Origin: Stenopsyche tienmushanensis
Lineage: Eukaryota; Arthropoda; Insecta; Trichoptera; Stenopsychidae
Assembly (NCBI GenBank): GCA_008973525.1
Contig: WACJ01000373.1
Location: 62,001-126,000, forward strand
Direction: 5' to 3'
DNA: 64,000 nt
Part shown: positions 32,589 through 43,576 of the stretch, in pieces
Position numbering within the stretch: position 1 is the first letter of the stretch
Layout: each line of letters begins with the position of its first letter
Notes under the pieces: model-generated
Seen by the model: only the letters and a program-made list of their open reading frames with translations
What the model was told of the DNA's origin: nothing
Databases searched by the model: none
Made by a program: the position numbers and the translations under genes

Positions 32589-32660
32589 TCCTCGGTAGTA
32601 TAGTGGTAAGTATCCCCGCCTGTCACGCGGGAGACCGGGGTTCGATTCCCCGCCGGGGAG
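32589..32660 (+). tRNA. tRNA-Asp-GTC: tRNA-Asp (GTC)
   Basis: Third identical 72-nt tRNA-Asp gene in the window, with the anticodon at 32622-32624. It is followed within two bases by a run of eight T, a Pol III terminator. Flanks are unrelated to those of the other copies. Confidence 0.98.
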
Positions 32661-33752
32661 ATTTTTTTTCACGGAGCAATATCAGTGTTTCTCATACAGT
32701 TTTTCTAAATTAAATATCATCCATTTTGGTATATTGTATTCCACTACATAGTTTTTTAAAAATTGTTATCATTCATTCCATCATCAAAGAATAGGGTGAT
32801 GTTTCATTTTCTTAACATTTTTCATAGTAAATATGGAAATATTCTTAAACAAATTAAGCTTCAGCCACTCAAGCCATCTACGATATCTTGATCAAGCTCA
32901 CGGTGGTAAAGAAATTACATACAGGTATATTTTTAAAACTGAATTTGTACCCAATATGTCATTAATTATTTAACAGACCAAAGATATAATATATCGATAT
33001 GCGTTATCTTTTACAAGCGCTTAATCGCAGCTCATTGAGATTACACGCCGTGTCATTTATAAGTGCAATATTTACAAGAACTGCATTTGCAAACAGCAAT
33101 GCAATCTATCTCCGCATTAAGTGCTTAAATGCTTTTTTCTTTATCAGATAAATCAATTGGACAACGAGCTTGTTTGTCCACATGGGTGTCTTACACAAGC
33201 AATTTTCCGAAAACGGGTCAATTGGTCTTCGATATTTTTAGCGTCGCAACATTTTTCACCTGAATTATTTCGCCATTCTGCGAAATTACACGCGAGAGAA
33301 AGTCTTTTCAAATCAATTATTGTCGAATGATATTCAAATCATCTCTCAAAAAATATTTGGAACCAAGGCCGACATCGAAAAAGGTCGTCGGCAATTTATG
33401 TCGGTCAAGAACTCGATTGATTCATAAATGATGACGTATTTCGTTTTATTATCTCAAAAAGTTGAAACTCGTTTTTGTAATTGACACGCAATGCATTTTA
33501 TTCAACGTGTATAACAAATCAAAATCCCTCAAAAATACACTAATCATATTATTTCCATATATGGTGAGTGCTTAAATGTGTCTATAAAATAGTGGCTGCC
33601 GTTGCTCCCATGTCTGCTTATATGTTCTAACCACCAACTCTGTTATTCATTGAACGTTTCATCACATAGTTTTTCATTGCTTTAAATCTTGAAATCATCC
33701 AATTTGAAAAGCGAATCTCCCTAATTCTCCAATTTGAAGAGGTAAGAAATAA
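32661..33752. other. No supported gene
   Basis: Includes a 69-codon frame at 33121-33330 with no known motif. Base composition is slightly less AT-rich at 33120-33420. Confidence 0.45.
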
Positions 33753-33785
33753 TAGATTGTCCAGTTAGGAATGTCGTTTTTTTTT
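33753..33785 (+). repeat. Lone mariner terminal repeat
   Basis: TAGATTGTCCAGTTAGGAAT followed by GTCG and a T-run matches the left terminus of the mariner at 2194-2605. No partner end or transposase follows within a few hundred bases. Confidence 0.7.
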
Positions 33786-34306
33786 AAATAAAAGATCGAT
33801 ACAATGTATTGTCCTTCAGTAGATACAACCCTTTCCCTTCTATTTAATATTTTTTTAGTTCCGGTTAAATTAAAAAATATCGGTTCGATTACGGTTTTCG
33901 CTCCGGAAAAAATAATATTTGATTTGATTTTTAATTAAGCATTATTCGTTTATGCATTTTTGATCGATTTTATTTGTATTAAATTTAAATTAATTAAAAA
34001 TAAAATTATTAGGTCGTTACATTTACGTTTTCGGATTTTTGAGTGAGAACTGAAACGCCATAACTTTTACAAAAAAATATTTATTAAATCACAATTTATT
34101 AGCTTCAATAGCCTTTTGCCAACGAGAAACTACCTGCGAGACCTGATGATTAAAGTGGATGTATTAAATTAAACTGCTCATTTTTTTGCTAATTCTGACA
34201 GTTCGTGCGCCACTGACAGTTCGTGCGGCACCCATTTATCCATCTTTCATCCTCTCGTATTGAGACTAGTTGATGAGAAATAGACGCAACATTAACATCT
34301 AACTCA
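33786..34306. other. AT-rich, repeat-like GGTT/CGGTT text
   Basis: GGTTCGATTACGGTTTTCG at about 33882-33900 recurs at about 62478-62496 as GGTTCAATTACGGTTTTCG, and a related inverse-like string lies at 34810-34860. These look like ends of a decayed DNA transposon, but the element cannot be delimited. Confidence 0.35.
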
Positions 34307-34403
34307 AGCGGTTCTTAAAGTGCAGTCCGCGAAGCTATTACTGCTATTACTATCCTAGGGTCCCAGACCCTGGGATAGTACTCCTTTAGGGGTTAAGAAC
34401 CGC
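34307..34403. mobile_element. Small hAT-like MITE
   Basis: The ends AGCGGTTCTTAAAGTGCAG and ...GGGGTTAAGAACCGCT are inverted repeats of hAT type. Similar words TAACTCA lie just outside on both sides, a possible decayed target duplication. The centre holds the palindromic GGTCCCAGACC. About 97 bp, non-coding. Confidence 0.6.
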
Positions 34404-35109
34404 TGATTTAACTCACAAGCAAGTGCTTCCACTATAGCTTTGTTTTTACCATATACGAAATGACTTTCACAGATCGATCTTTCTCCAAAATACCTTTTAA
34501 ATTCGGAAATGTGGATTTATTTCGTTGATGCATCATGTTGGAAGTCATATAAAATAATAGAAATAGGAGCAATGACTCTGTATTTAAAGACAATTACAAC
34601 ACTTTGTCAATTTGAAATAGTTGAATTTATAAAATATTGCATAGAAAAATTCTCAATCACGGTCGACCTTAGACTAATTGAAATTCCGAATCTTCATGTG
34701 TAACTATGTAATATTGTCTCGTAGAATAAACCCGATAGAGCCCTAATTTGTGTTGCTGGAATTCAACACAAAATCAAACCAAATTCTCTTCTGCGAAAAA
34801 TATTACCAAACCGAAATAAACCGGTTCAGTTTCGATTTTCTGTTAATTTCGGCTGATTTTTGATTTTTTTCAATCGACGTGACCTTAGTCAACCAACAGT
34901 ATTGCTTTCACATTAAGGACATCATTAACTGTCTTTGATATCTTCGACTGTTTCATTTCAAAATCCTTCTCGGTCAATTGCATATTTTAATGTGATAACA
35001 TCAGAATGAAAAGTGCCTGCCTTCCTGGACTATATCAACATGGTGTAAAAAAATAACTGCGTGTAATTTTGCGTGATACAAATAGTGGACGCAATCCAGA
35101 GCTCGTTTT
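34404..35109. other. No supported gene
   Basis: A 64-codon frame at 34509-34703 shows no motif. The CGGTT-rich text at 34810-34860 is mentioned above. Confidence 0.4.
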
Positions 35110-35830
35110 TTGCATGCATCAATACTGATTCTGGCATTAGAAGATGCCGTTATTCATCCACGACGTTCTCCAGCTACAGTTCGTAAGAGTGCTGTTGAAG
35201 CACGTGGGCTGGAGGAGGAAGGCCGATCAGACTGCGAGGCGGCTCGTGAGCTTGGGAAGTCATTGACAGCTGCTTTTTTGGCAACTTTTTTCATCTCGCC
35301 TCTTCTTGGGTGTGCCAGAACCTGTCCGTATTCCACACAATGTTTTTTTGCAAGCCGGCGTGACTGAAGCTCGTCGTTCTTTCTTGAATCGATTCGGCTT
35401 CGATCCAACCACGAGCGATCTCGACGATCGTAAAAAAAGAACCAACAGGTCGGCACACTGCAAGAGATGCTAATAAAAGCGTTACAAAACGGAAAATGAT
35501 CTATGATGATTGTGTCGACACTCTGATCGAATGTGCAGCCTGGACGAATGCCACTTTTTTGCGTTGCCAAATCGAGCCTGCATCTAATCAAAATTTCTCG
35601 ACTCTCTATTAACGAGCAACGGTTTCTTTTTAGGGACTTTCTGATCGCGATGGCAGATATTAAATACGAAGAAAAAAATCTAAACGATAGCACGAAATTA
35701 CCACCTATAGCGAGGCGACCTTACCACCTCGCAACTATCGTAATGAACGACCATTCAATAAGCGGCGGAAGAAAAGACGTAATTAAGGATAGACGTAGAC
35801 ACGAGTTAGGTAATCTCGTCTAATCGAGAT
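35110..35830 (+). other. Less AT-rich, possibly coding, unidentified
   Basis: Two plus-strand frames that could join by a shift are seen: 35110-35367 (RSPATVRKSAVEARGLEEEG...), and a frame around 35290-35470 reading LGVPEPVRIPHNVFLQAGVT, then RRSFLNRFGFDPTTSDLDD, to a stop. A minus-strand frame of 179 codons (35154-35693) overlaps them. Composition suggests a decayed or exon-like coding segment, but I recognise no family and cannot tell which strand is real. Confidence 0.3.
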
Positions 35831-36387
35831 CTGAGAATTTTTGCATTGTATAGAAAGACTCGGAGGTATTGTGAAATTCCCACAACGTTGTGAAAGATCA
35901 ACGCATCCAGCTGCAATTTTAATCTGAACAAATAAACATCGGCTCCCTGTAATTTTGATACAGGGCTTTCCATTTTTAAAATAATCGATCCTTGTATATA
36001 TTATATAACCAAATATTCTCATAAATAAATTCATATGCAATTTCCATGTTGCAAAATATGGAAACGAGAGAATATTTTGACAGGATTGATATGGATCTCG
36101 CTGAAGAACTAGTTAGTTGCATTAATGAAAATAATAAAAACGAAATTAATTTTGCGATTGTATTTAATATTTAAATTTAAAGGAGCAACATTAGGGATTA
36201 TTTTAAAAAAAGTAAGTTGATATGTTTATATTTAGCATAAGTTATAATACTGAAACTACATATACGTCTATATATCGCTACGCCGCACTCTTGGTGATGC
36301 ATACTGTAGCATGGGCGAAATATCATCCAAATGCAATGGGGCTGTAAACCTGTGTAGATTTAATTCACCGTTGTTTAGTGGTAATGC
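35831..36387. other. AT-rich, nothing recognised
   Basis: No repeat or gene matched. Confidence 0.5.
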
Positions 36388-36626
36388 GCAGGAGGCGGGA
36401 GTTGTGAGGAGTCATCAAATAGTTTGATATATCTTTCATGATGAATAAAGAAGTTATCTAAGATGAGAATCTTTCCATTCGACGCCCGTTCACCTCCATC
36501 CCACCGCACGGCTACATAACGGTCCGAGAGCAGAACGGACCCGCGTGCTAGCATGGTCATCTCGGCGTCCACCTAGGAGCGGGGCGAGACCCGGGAACTT
36601 TGCCGCTCTGCGTTGTCCACGTTACA
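36388..36626 (+). mobile_element. 3' part of family A LTR
   Basis: Matches the right half of 40504-40962: TCTTTCCATTCGACGCC, an AGAACGGACC block, and the end CGTTACA at 36626. The left half is replaced by unrelated sequence before the GCGCAGGAGGCGGGAG word at about 36387. Confidence 0.8.
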
Positions 36627-36627
36627 A

Positions 36628-36643
36628 TGGTGTCAGAAGTGGA
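36628..36643 (+). other. Primer-binding site after family A LTR
   Basis: TGGTGTCAGAAGTGGA starts one base after the LTR end. It matches the primer site of the element at 9496-13101 over its first 12 bases. It shows that this copy is the 5' LTR of a deleted element rather than a recombined solo LTR. Confidence 0.8.
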
Positions 36644-37342
36644 ATTCTTCAATATTTAATATCATCTAGAAATAACAAAGAGGAAAGAAATTATTTACTA
36701 AATAAAACTAATGACAGTAATATTTTTATGCAAGAGGTAATAAAAAATGTCAAAAATTGTAAAAAAACACCGATATCTGTGAGTTTGAGAGATGAATCAG
36801 ATTTTCGATCAAATACATAAATAACTGTCACCACACCGCTCTAGACAAACAATATCGCTTGGGTCTTCAGAAATGGACTTGATAGCTAATAAAATATCAC
36901 TCGGGAATGAATCGTAATCGTGCTTGAATGATGAGAGAGCATTTGTAGCTGTAGCACGCCGCCAAGCGCATCATGAGTCAAGACCGCTCGTCAATTTCCA
37001 AAGGCTCTCTCTCCTAGAGTTTTACTCCGATTAATTTGAAACGTTGGAGTAATATTCTTGACATTTTGTTCTATTAGATTAAAATTATAATAGATTGTTT
37101 CCTGATTGGAGGCCCTTCATCGCAATAGTTCGTTTGATCCGTCCGATTATTTGACTGGAAAAGCGCCACACGGTGGAATGAAACAATCCTAAAAAAAGCA
37201 GTTTCAGTATATAAATTATGTATATATGCTATTAAGAATTAAAAAAGATATGAGACCTAGGTGTGAGTTTTCAATGTTACATTTTCCTCAAACATGATTA
37301 AGGATAACTTCAAATAAAGTGAAGAACTGTCTGCTCTAGTGT
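36644..37342. other. Possible element interior, then AT-rich DNA
   Basis: The first 170 bp could belong to the deleted LTR element. A frame continues to 36820 but shows no gag feature. Nothing is recognised beyond that. Confidence 0.4.
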
Positions 37343-37855
37343 AATTTTTTGGAGGTTAGGAGGATCCTTTGCTAAGTTTCACACATATGCTCTATGTCCT
37401 AAGTGTCAGGGTTGTCGAAATAGATTTTTTTAAAAATATTTTGAGAAAATATCCAAATCTCACCATTAAATCGTTATTAATTAATATTTTTTTAATCTGT
37501 GGTCGTAATAGCAAGAAATAATTGTTTTATATTTTGCATTAAATCAATTAATTCTTTTGCACGTCTTGTAATTTCAGGTCTGGAGGCACGTCTAGACTCA
37601 CAGAATAGGGTCGCCAAAACTACAGTTGAAATATGGAAAAGGTGTCATGCGTGTTCTCGAATGATCACCAGATCTGACACCAGTGGATTTCTTCGCCTGG
37701 AGACGTGCCCTATTCCATGGCTCGCAAATTGTTGAAAAAAATTCTATATCGATGACCCTGACACTTAAGATATAGGGCATATGTGTGAAACGTAGCAAAA
37801 GATTCTCTTAACCTCCAAAAAATTTTTTTGGTCCATGTGCAAAACATCCTGTATA
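37343..37855. mobile_element. Foldback element of mariner origin (family E)
   Basis: Arms of about 92 bp (37343-37434 and 37729-37825) are inverted repeats at roughly 85% identity by eye. They begin AATTTTTTGGAGGTTA and include TTTCACACATATGC and AAGTGTCAGGGT. Between them lie two facing transposase scraps. One, on the plus strand at about 37668-37715, reads PDLTPVDFFAWRRALFHGS, the mariner SPDL.P.DFF.W motif. The other runs oppositely at about 37575-37620. The right flank carries GGTCCATGTGCAAAACATCC then TGTATA. Confidence 0.75.
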
Positions 37856-38848
37856 AAATGACGTTTTGAACATAATTCAATAAGAAACTATTGTATTTTT
37901 TCGATAGTATTTATAGACGCAGATGCCTAAAACATGATGAGATGTAAATTTGAAATCGTCATAAATAAGCGAAATATACGCTAATAGTTTTCGCAAACGA
38001 AAGAAAACAATAAATTAAAACCAACAATCATCTCAAAATTAATGCCAAAAATATCCATAATATTTGCCTCAAACATGTTTCATGTGTTAGCACCGAATAA
38101 TGCAAATATTCTATAAAAGCTTTTATGCGACCGGATTTTCCAAGCGCTCACAGAATCTTCCCAGAAGCGGTTTATTAGGCTGAATAAAAATTGCCACAAA
38201 AATGATTTTTTGCATGCAATTAATTTTTAAATATTCCTATATATTTCCGCGAAGAATGATTGGTAAGGGTGACGTGGTGTGATTTTTTTTCATATTAAAA
38301 AAAACGAATTTATTTTTTGAAGTCTGCCGGATGGGCGGCAATTTAAATCCAATCCATAAATCACGCTGTACATTAATACTCCTCGATTTATTTTCATTAT
38401 AAAGTATCATTTTTATTTATAGCAGGATCTAAAAATGATGTGATATACATTTATAATTATGAGATGCATTAATCACGTACAATTATTATTTTTTGACGTA
38501 TAATTCCATAAAAAATATAGAGGAGGCAGCGCAATATGCATCAATTTATCACGAATACACTGACTGCATCTAAATCAAATTAAAATCTTGAAATATGCGT
38601 TTTTTTAGATTTTTTTCTGTTATAAAAAAATATCGAATGGATAGACGGTATAGAATTACTGACCAAGGAAATACTGGATTAGATTACTATACGTAATTTT
38701 TTAAATTATATGTAACAATAATTCGCTATTTTGATGACGGATTAAAATATTGTTTTTAATATCTAAAACATTCTGACATGAACCACAGTTAGTTGTCTCA
38801 AGAGAAATTCGCAAGACTAATAACAGCCTCTCTCCGCTAAATTGGAAT
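37856..38848. other. AT-rich, nothing recognised
   Basis: No frame or repeat stands out. Confidence 0.5.
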
Positions 38849-39330
38849 ATGGAAAGAAATAAGGCACGGTCGACTTATCGACGGTCGGTCGACGGTCGAC
38901 ACGGCCTTGTCTACGGAAAGATATATTCTTTCCGCCAGCTCCCTTGTGGTTTCGCAGCTGGGATTTCTTTCTGGGATCAAGACGAGCGACCCAGCCCTAG
39001 GGCTCTTCGGTCGAAGGATTTCACTTCTTCGTTAAAATATACTAAACGCCCTAGCTATTTGTTTAATAGACTCATTGCACTTTTTCATTGTCTTCCAAAG
39101 AAATCTGATCAATCTATAAAAGCACCCAAATATTTTATCAAGATGGTCATACTTTTATCAATTCCTTTGGATGATACGTTGGGTGTGTAACAACAAATAA
39201 AACTGAGATAATACTTCCTTTAATATAAATTGCATAAGGAGATAAATATAAAATACACACGATTTGGTTGGGAAACCTTTCCATGACGGCAGTGCACTAA
39301 TTTGTGTCAAAATGTCATTTAATTACATCC
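38849..39330 (+). other. 113-codon frame, unidentified
   Basis: The frame at 38849-39190 starts in a GTCGAC-rich short repeat (GGTCGACTTATCGACGGTCG), then continues into less AT-rich text. There is no domain. It could be an exon or part of an unrecognised element. Confidence 0.2.
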
Positions 39331-39352
39331 ATATATATATATATATATATAT
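39331..39352. repeat. (TA)n microsatellite
   Basis: Eleven TA/AT dinucleotides in an uninterrupted run, ending just before the GC-rich segment at 39360. Confidence 0.95.
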
Positions 39353-39359
39353 AAACAAT

Positions 39360-39600
39360 GTGTGTCGCGGAGCGTGCTGTCATCGCGGTGTCCAATCCGG
39401 TTTTGCTAAGGTAAAAGAAGCCTTTAGTCAACTATGCCAAGAGGTGGTAATACCATGCTCTAGTGAAGTGAAGCGCGGCCGCGGGTCGACGATTGTCGCG
39501 GGACGGAGAGGCTCGCGGGGTAGGGGGCAGAGCCGCGAGGCGTGGAGAAGAAGACAGTCGCTTTTCGAGGTAAGGGAGAGCGCACGCATGCGTATGGATC
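39360..39600 (+). other. GC- and CpG-rich island, exon-like
   Basis: This is a sharp rise in GC and CpG against AT-rich flanks. A plus-strand frame covers it with an Arg/Gly-rich stretch (GRGSTIVAGRRGSRGRGQSR) and reaches a strong splice-donor-like CGAG/GTAAGG at about 39567-39573. It could be a promoter-proximal exon. No family recognised. The minus strand is open as well, so coding status is uncertain. Confidence 0.3.
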
Positions 39601-39689
39601 CTAACCTCTCATATAATATCTCCGTGATAAAATTCAAAACGTGACTTTTTGATATGAATTGTATGTAAAAGCATTGATTAAATGACAAG

Positions 39690-40230
39690 TAAACACACGA
39701 ACAAAACATAACTGTGTAATTGATCCCGCTGATGCGTTTTCCCCCAAAACTTTTACAAAAAGCCCTAAATGCCCTAAAATTAGAGAGAGTGGCCACAAAG
39801 TTTCCGAGTCCAACCGGACCGAATTTCGGACCACTGATACAACGAAGAAACGCCTAGCGATCGGACGCCATGCCCGAACATGTCCACAGAATATGATCTG
39901 CGTTTATGAATGGATCTTCGCATGGACACTCCGAAGCTGTTGAAAACCCAAACCTAACCAACGAAGCCCTAAATTGCCCGTGTCTTGTGAGAAACCGAGA
40001 CGTCCAGTGATCCGGGACGACCAAGTGACATCTCACGCGGTGCCTACGCGAGAGGATGAAAGTGAGAGGTGGCGACCGACGACCGACGTAGACCACCTCT
40101 CCTGCCATTTAAATAAAGTCGCTTCCTTGACGCGACGACAGAGATCGCCGAGCGTATCTGAGGCATCTGCCTCTATCTGGATTTCTCTGAATCTTTGGGA
40201 TGGGAGAAAATATAAGAAGTCTCCTGTCCA
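39690..40230 (-). pseudogene. R1-clade retrotransposon C-terminal remnant
   Basis: In minus-strand sense the text reads ATLFKWQERWSTSVVGRHLS, then RFLTRHGQFRASLVRFGFS, then a C-terminal zinc-knuckle ECPCEDPFINADHILWTCSG (Cys, Cys, His, Cys all present). After a frameshift, NFRAFRAFCKSFGGKR follows. This is the end of the R1/TRAS-type ORF2. The RT catalytic core is absent. It is the same family as the fragment inside the Tigger element at 54920-55565. Confidence 0.85.
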
Positions 40231-40499
40231 ACAAAAAGAACAAAGCGAAAATCGAAATTCAGGAAGCTTTATATATTTTATATTTAATACATAAACTTTA
40301 TATATTTAAGTGTGGCACTAATCAATCATGAACAAATAAACGAAATGATTACATGAGAAAATAATAAACAATGCAACTTTATTCAATTAATGAAACAATC
40401 CAGCAACTGTTTGAAGCAGCGAGTAACCATAAAATATCAAGGAATTACTCAGATCATAACATGAATAGCAATCCAACTTCTCCGTATGAATTATTTTAG
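40231..40499. other. AT-rich spacer
   Basis: Nothing recognised. Confidence 0.5.
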
Positions 40500-40503
40500 A
40501 AGT

Positions 40504-40962
40504 TGTAGCGTGGACGATTTATCATCCCCGCATAATAGCGACATTTTCCATTTCTTTTCAGGTGCAATGTGCTATTTTAACAGCGCCATCTCTTGTGGCC
40601 CTGCGGAGACATTGCATCTGCTTACCGACCGATCGCTTCTTGCGCGTGCATCGTTACCGATTGGGGAGTGACGCGCAGGAAGCGGGAGTCGGGAGAGTCG
40701 TCGGTTGGCCTTGGCTGCGGGAGGTCGTCCCTCCTGCAGCCAGACCTCTCTCTCTCTATCTGTAGTTCGAAATAAATAAATATCTTGCGAAGAGAGTCTT
40801 TCCATTCGACACCCTTCGTATTCCCATCCATTCGTCCAGTAGCATCACAGCCCGATAGAAGAACGGACCTGTGCGGCAGCGCAGCCATTCCGACGAGCGC
40901 ATGGATACGGGGAGACGCCTGGGGACTCTGCCCCCGAGAGCGCCCCCGCCCCAAACGTTACA
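40504..40962 (+). mobile_element. Solo LTR, family A, complete (459 bp)
   Basis: It begins TGTAGCGTGG and ends CGTTACA, with the 4-bp duplication AAGT on both sides (40500-40503 and 40963-40966), the product of LTR-LTR recombination. It shares its first 10 bases with the LTR of the element at 9496-13101, and the primer site after 36626 is also the same, so the two families are related. Many frames of 60-110 codons on both strands inside it are not genes. Confidence 0.95.
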
Positions 40963-40966
40963 AAGT

Positions 40967-43574
40967 CAATATGCTCATTATAGTTTTACAGTATATCATT
41001 TGATTCAGATTACTTTTCATGTAATTTATGATCTATTATAAAAGATACACCGTCAATAAGTGATTCATAATACATTTTAAAAATGGGAAAGATCAATTTT
41101 TAAAAGGGTTCCGTGTAATCGATGATTACGCGCTTAGAATAGAATCTCATATAAAATTGGCGTAGATATTCCGAGAAACTCCAGCCTCATAAATTAGACT
41201 TAGACCACATTAACGAAGAAACCACAAGGAAATTTCATAAAATTTCTCGAATCAGACCAGATACTTGAATTTGTGTAATACCCATTGTTTTTTTCAGAAA
41301 TCTGTTCTGACATCATCCCTAAATCATATTTAATATTTCAAACGCGCGTAATCCATGTTTTCCATTGAAACGATTTTCTTTAAGCGCGTTTATTGATTTT
41401 CAACGTTTCCAAGCAGTGAGTGGCTGTAAAAATGCAAAGATCAGCTCAGGTTATAATTTAAGTGACTTGAGCGATTGATGATCCAATCTTGTTTTTGGAT
41501 CAAGGTGAACAAATTAATGCACATATATAACGCCAATATCAAACTTTGGACTTACTGAGAAGATTTGATGCCATTCTACACAGCTTCTGGATATCAAAAA
41601 TATCTCAATAAAAAAGCTTCGGGCCTTTATTGAACGATAATTTGATAAAATTTAAATAGAGTAGCCAACTTTTATCGAAAGTAGATGACGTTTATTTAAC
41701 AACAATTATAAAGTTAAACTACCTGTAAACACAAAAGCAGCTTTATAGATTTTAATTTAATATCCGTGTGTACAATTATTCAGCTCGCGATAAATATTTT
41801 TAATGTCCGCAACGTTGAAAGCTTGGTAGACTGTATTTTTTCTGATTTACATTGTGTAAACACTGACTGAAACAAATATTATCGTTGTATAAATGAGTGC
41901 AAAATTTTGGTCGCCACCTCCCGTACTATTTGTATAATTCTTAATGTTTCGTCGTTGTATTTATTGTTTGTGCTGATAAACGTATCACAGCCCACACTTG
42001 CACTCTGTAGATGTCTGACCCGAATTCATTATTACGTATATCATGCGATGTTGTAAGTCAAGCGGCTAATTATGTTGAATGAAATGATCTTCAAAATTAT
42101 TTTCGATTATCGCATCGGGGGGAATTTTGAATGTTCATCAAAACTTGATTTTTCAGTTCGCTGATTCAAGATCACCACCCAGATTTATAGCATAATTATC
42201 GAACGCAAAGCCCTGATTCATATAAAATAAATATGTATTGTCTGAGAATTTAAAATCAATTATTGATCGTCGTTTATGGCGTTGTAAACTGGTAACACTT
42301 CGTCTGGCGGATCCCATGTTTTCCGAGTAATTGGAGCGTTTTTCCTCCTGTTATATGTGATAGCTTCGCATTAAGAAGTGTTTTATTATGATAACAACTC
42401 GACATTGTTATAATAATAAAGCACGTTAAATATTTTAGATCGGGTGTGCTTTTAAAAGCAAAGTGGTACCTAGAAGCTATAAAACAGATTTATCGCCCGG
42501 CATAAAATTGACTTTAAGCACTATATAAAAATAATTCGACCACATTGCAAATTATACCGAGACATCGCGAATGGGCTGACTATCAATATTTGCGGTAAAA
42601 AGACGATCATGCCGATAGATCGTTTCAACGACTCAATTTGTTCTCATTTTAGGCGCCTTTGGAAATCGACGGCCGCTCTTTGTTAGAGAAAAATTTAGAA
42701 CATCGCTGCTGCAACCCTGTAATTATTTCGCCTGCCATAAATTTTACGATCAATGCTACGTGTATAATTTTCACTTTTATTATCGCTATTTATATCTATA
42801 ATTTTATTATTATATAAAATATATCATTTCGAGGTGGGTATCTAATTTTGACACCGCTGCCGTTTGATTGTTGTAAAGCGCGCCATGTTGCATTATAAAT
42901 CATGAAAGCGAAGGTTTTATATAATATCTGTATGGATAAAAGCCTCCGGGCCATAAACTGCATATATGCATTGGGGGGTTCAAATTATACCAAATATATT
43001 TATACCGAAAATAGAAATAGTATGGAAGGCAGCGACCGAAATGTTACATCCATTTTACAAAGCTAATTTCAGTTTCAATCAATTTTTATACAATGTAAAT
43101 CAGTATATTTACAGTTTACCAAGCTTTTAACGAAATCTGAATAATTGTACATATCGGCATTCAATTAAAATGCACAAAGTTGCTTTTTTGTCTACAAGTA
43201 ATTGACGTTAATCAATATTAAATAAACTTTGTCAACTTTAGATACTAAGTGGTTAGGGCTTCAGTAGACGTGGCTAATTTTACAGCGCGGGAACTTGGAT
43301 CAATTCAATCCAGCTTCTTCCAGGATAGCATACTCACTTCAGTTCTCAATTAATCCAGCATGATCTCAATAGCTGACAAAAAGTCTTTAGAAATGGTCTA
43401 TAAAGGCAAAAGTAAATCAATATACGTCACCTTTACCAACTAAAAATATATCTGCATGCATTTAAACAGATTAAATGAAATTAATACCATGTGTCATATT
43501 AATTTAAAACAGTGTATCTTCATAGGTAGTTAGAAATTATGACAAAAAAATTAAATCAAAGAATGTATAAGATA
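40967..43574. other. 2.6-kb region without features
   Basis: Uniformly AT-rich, with no frame of 60 codons or more and no repeat I could match. Fits intronic or intergenic DNA. Confidence 0.6.
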
Positions 43575-43576
43575 TA

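Noticed and set aside
35154..35693. 179-codon minus-strand frame as a gene
   Set aside because: Plus-strand frames in the same place look at least as protein-like. No domain decides the strand, so it is reported only as an unidentified segment.
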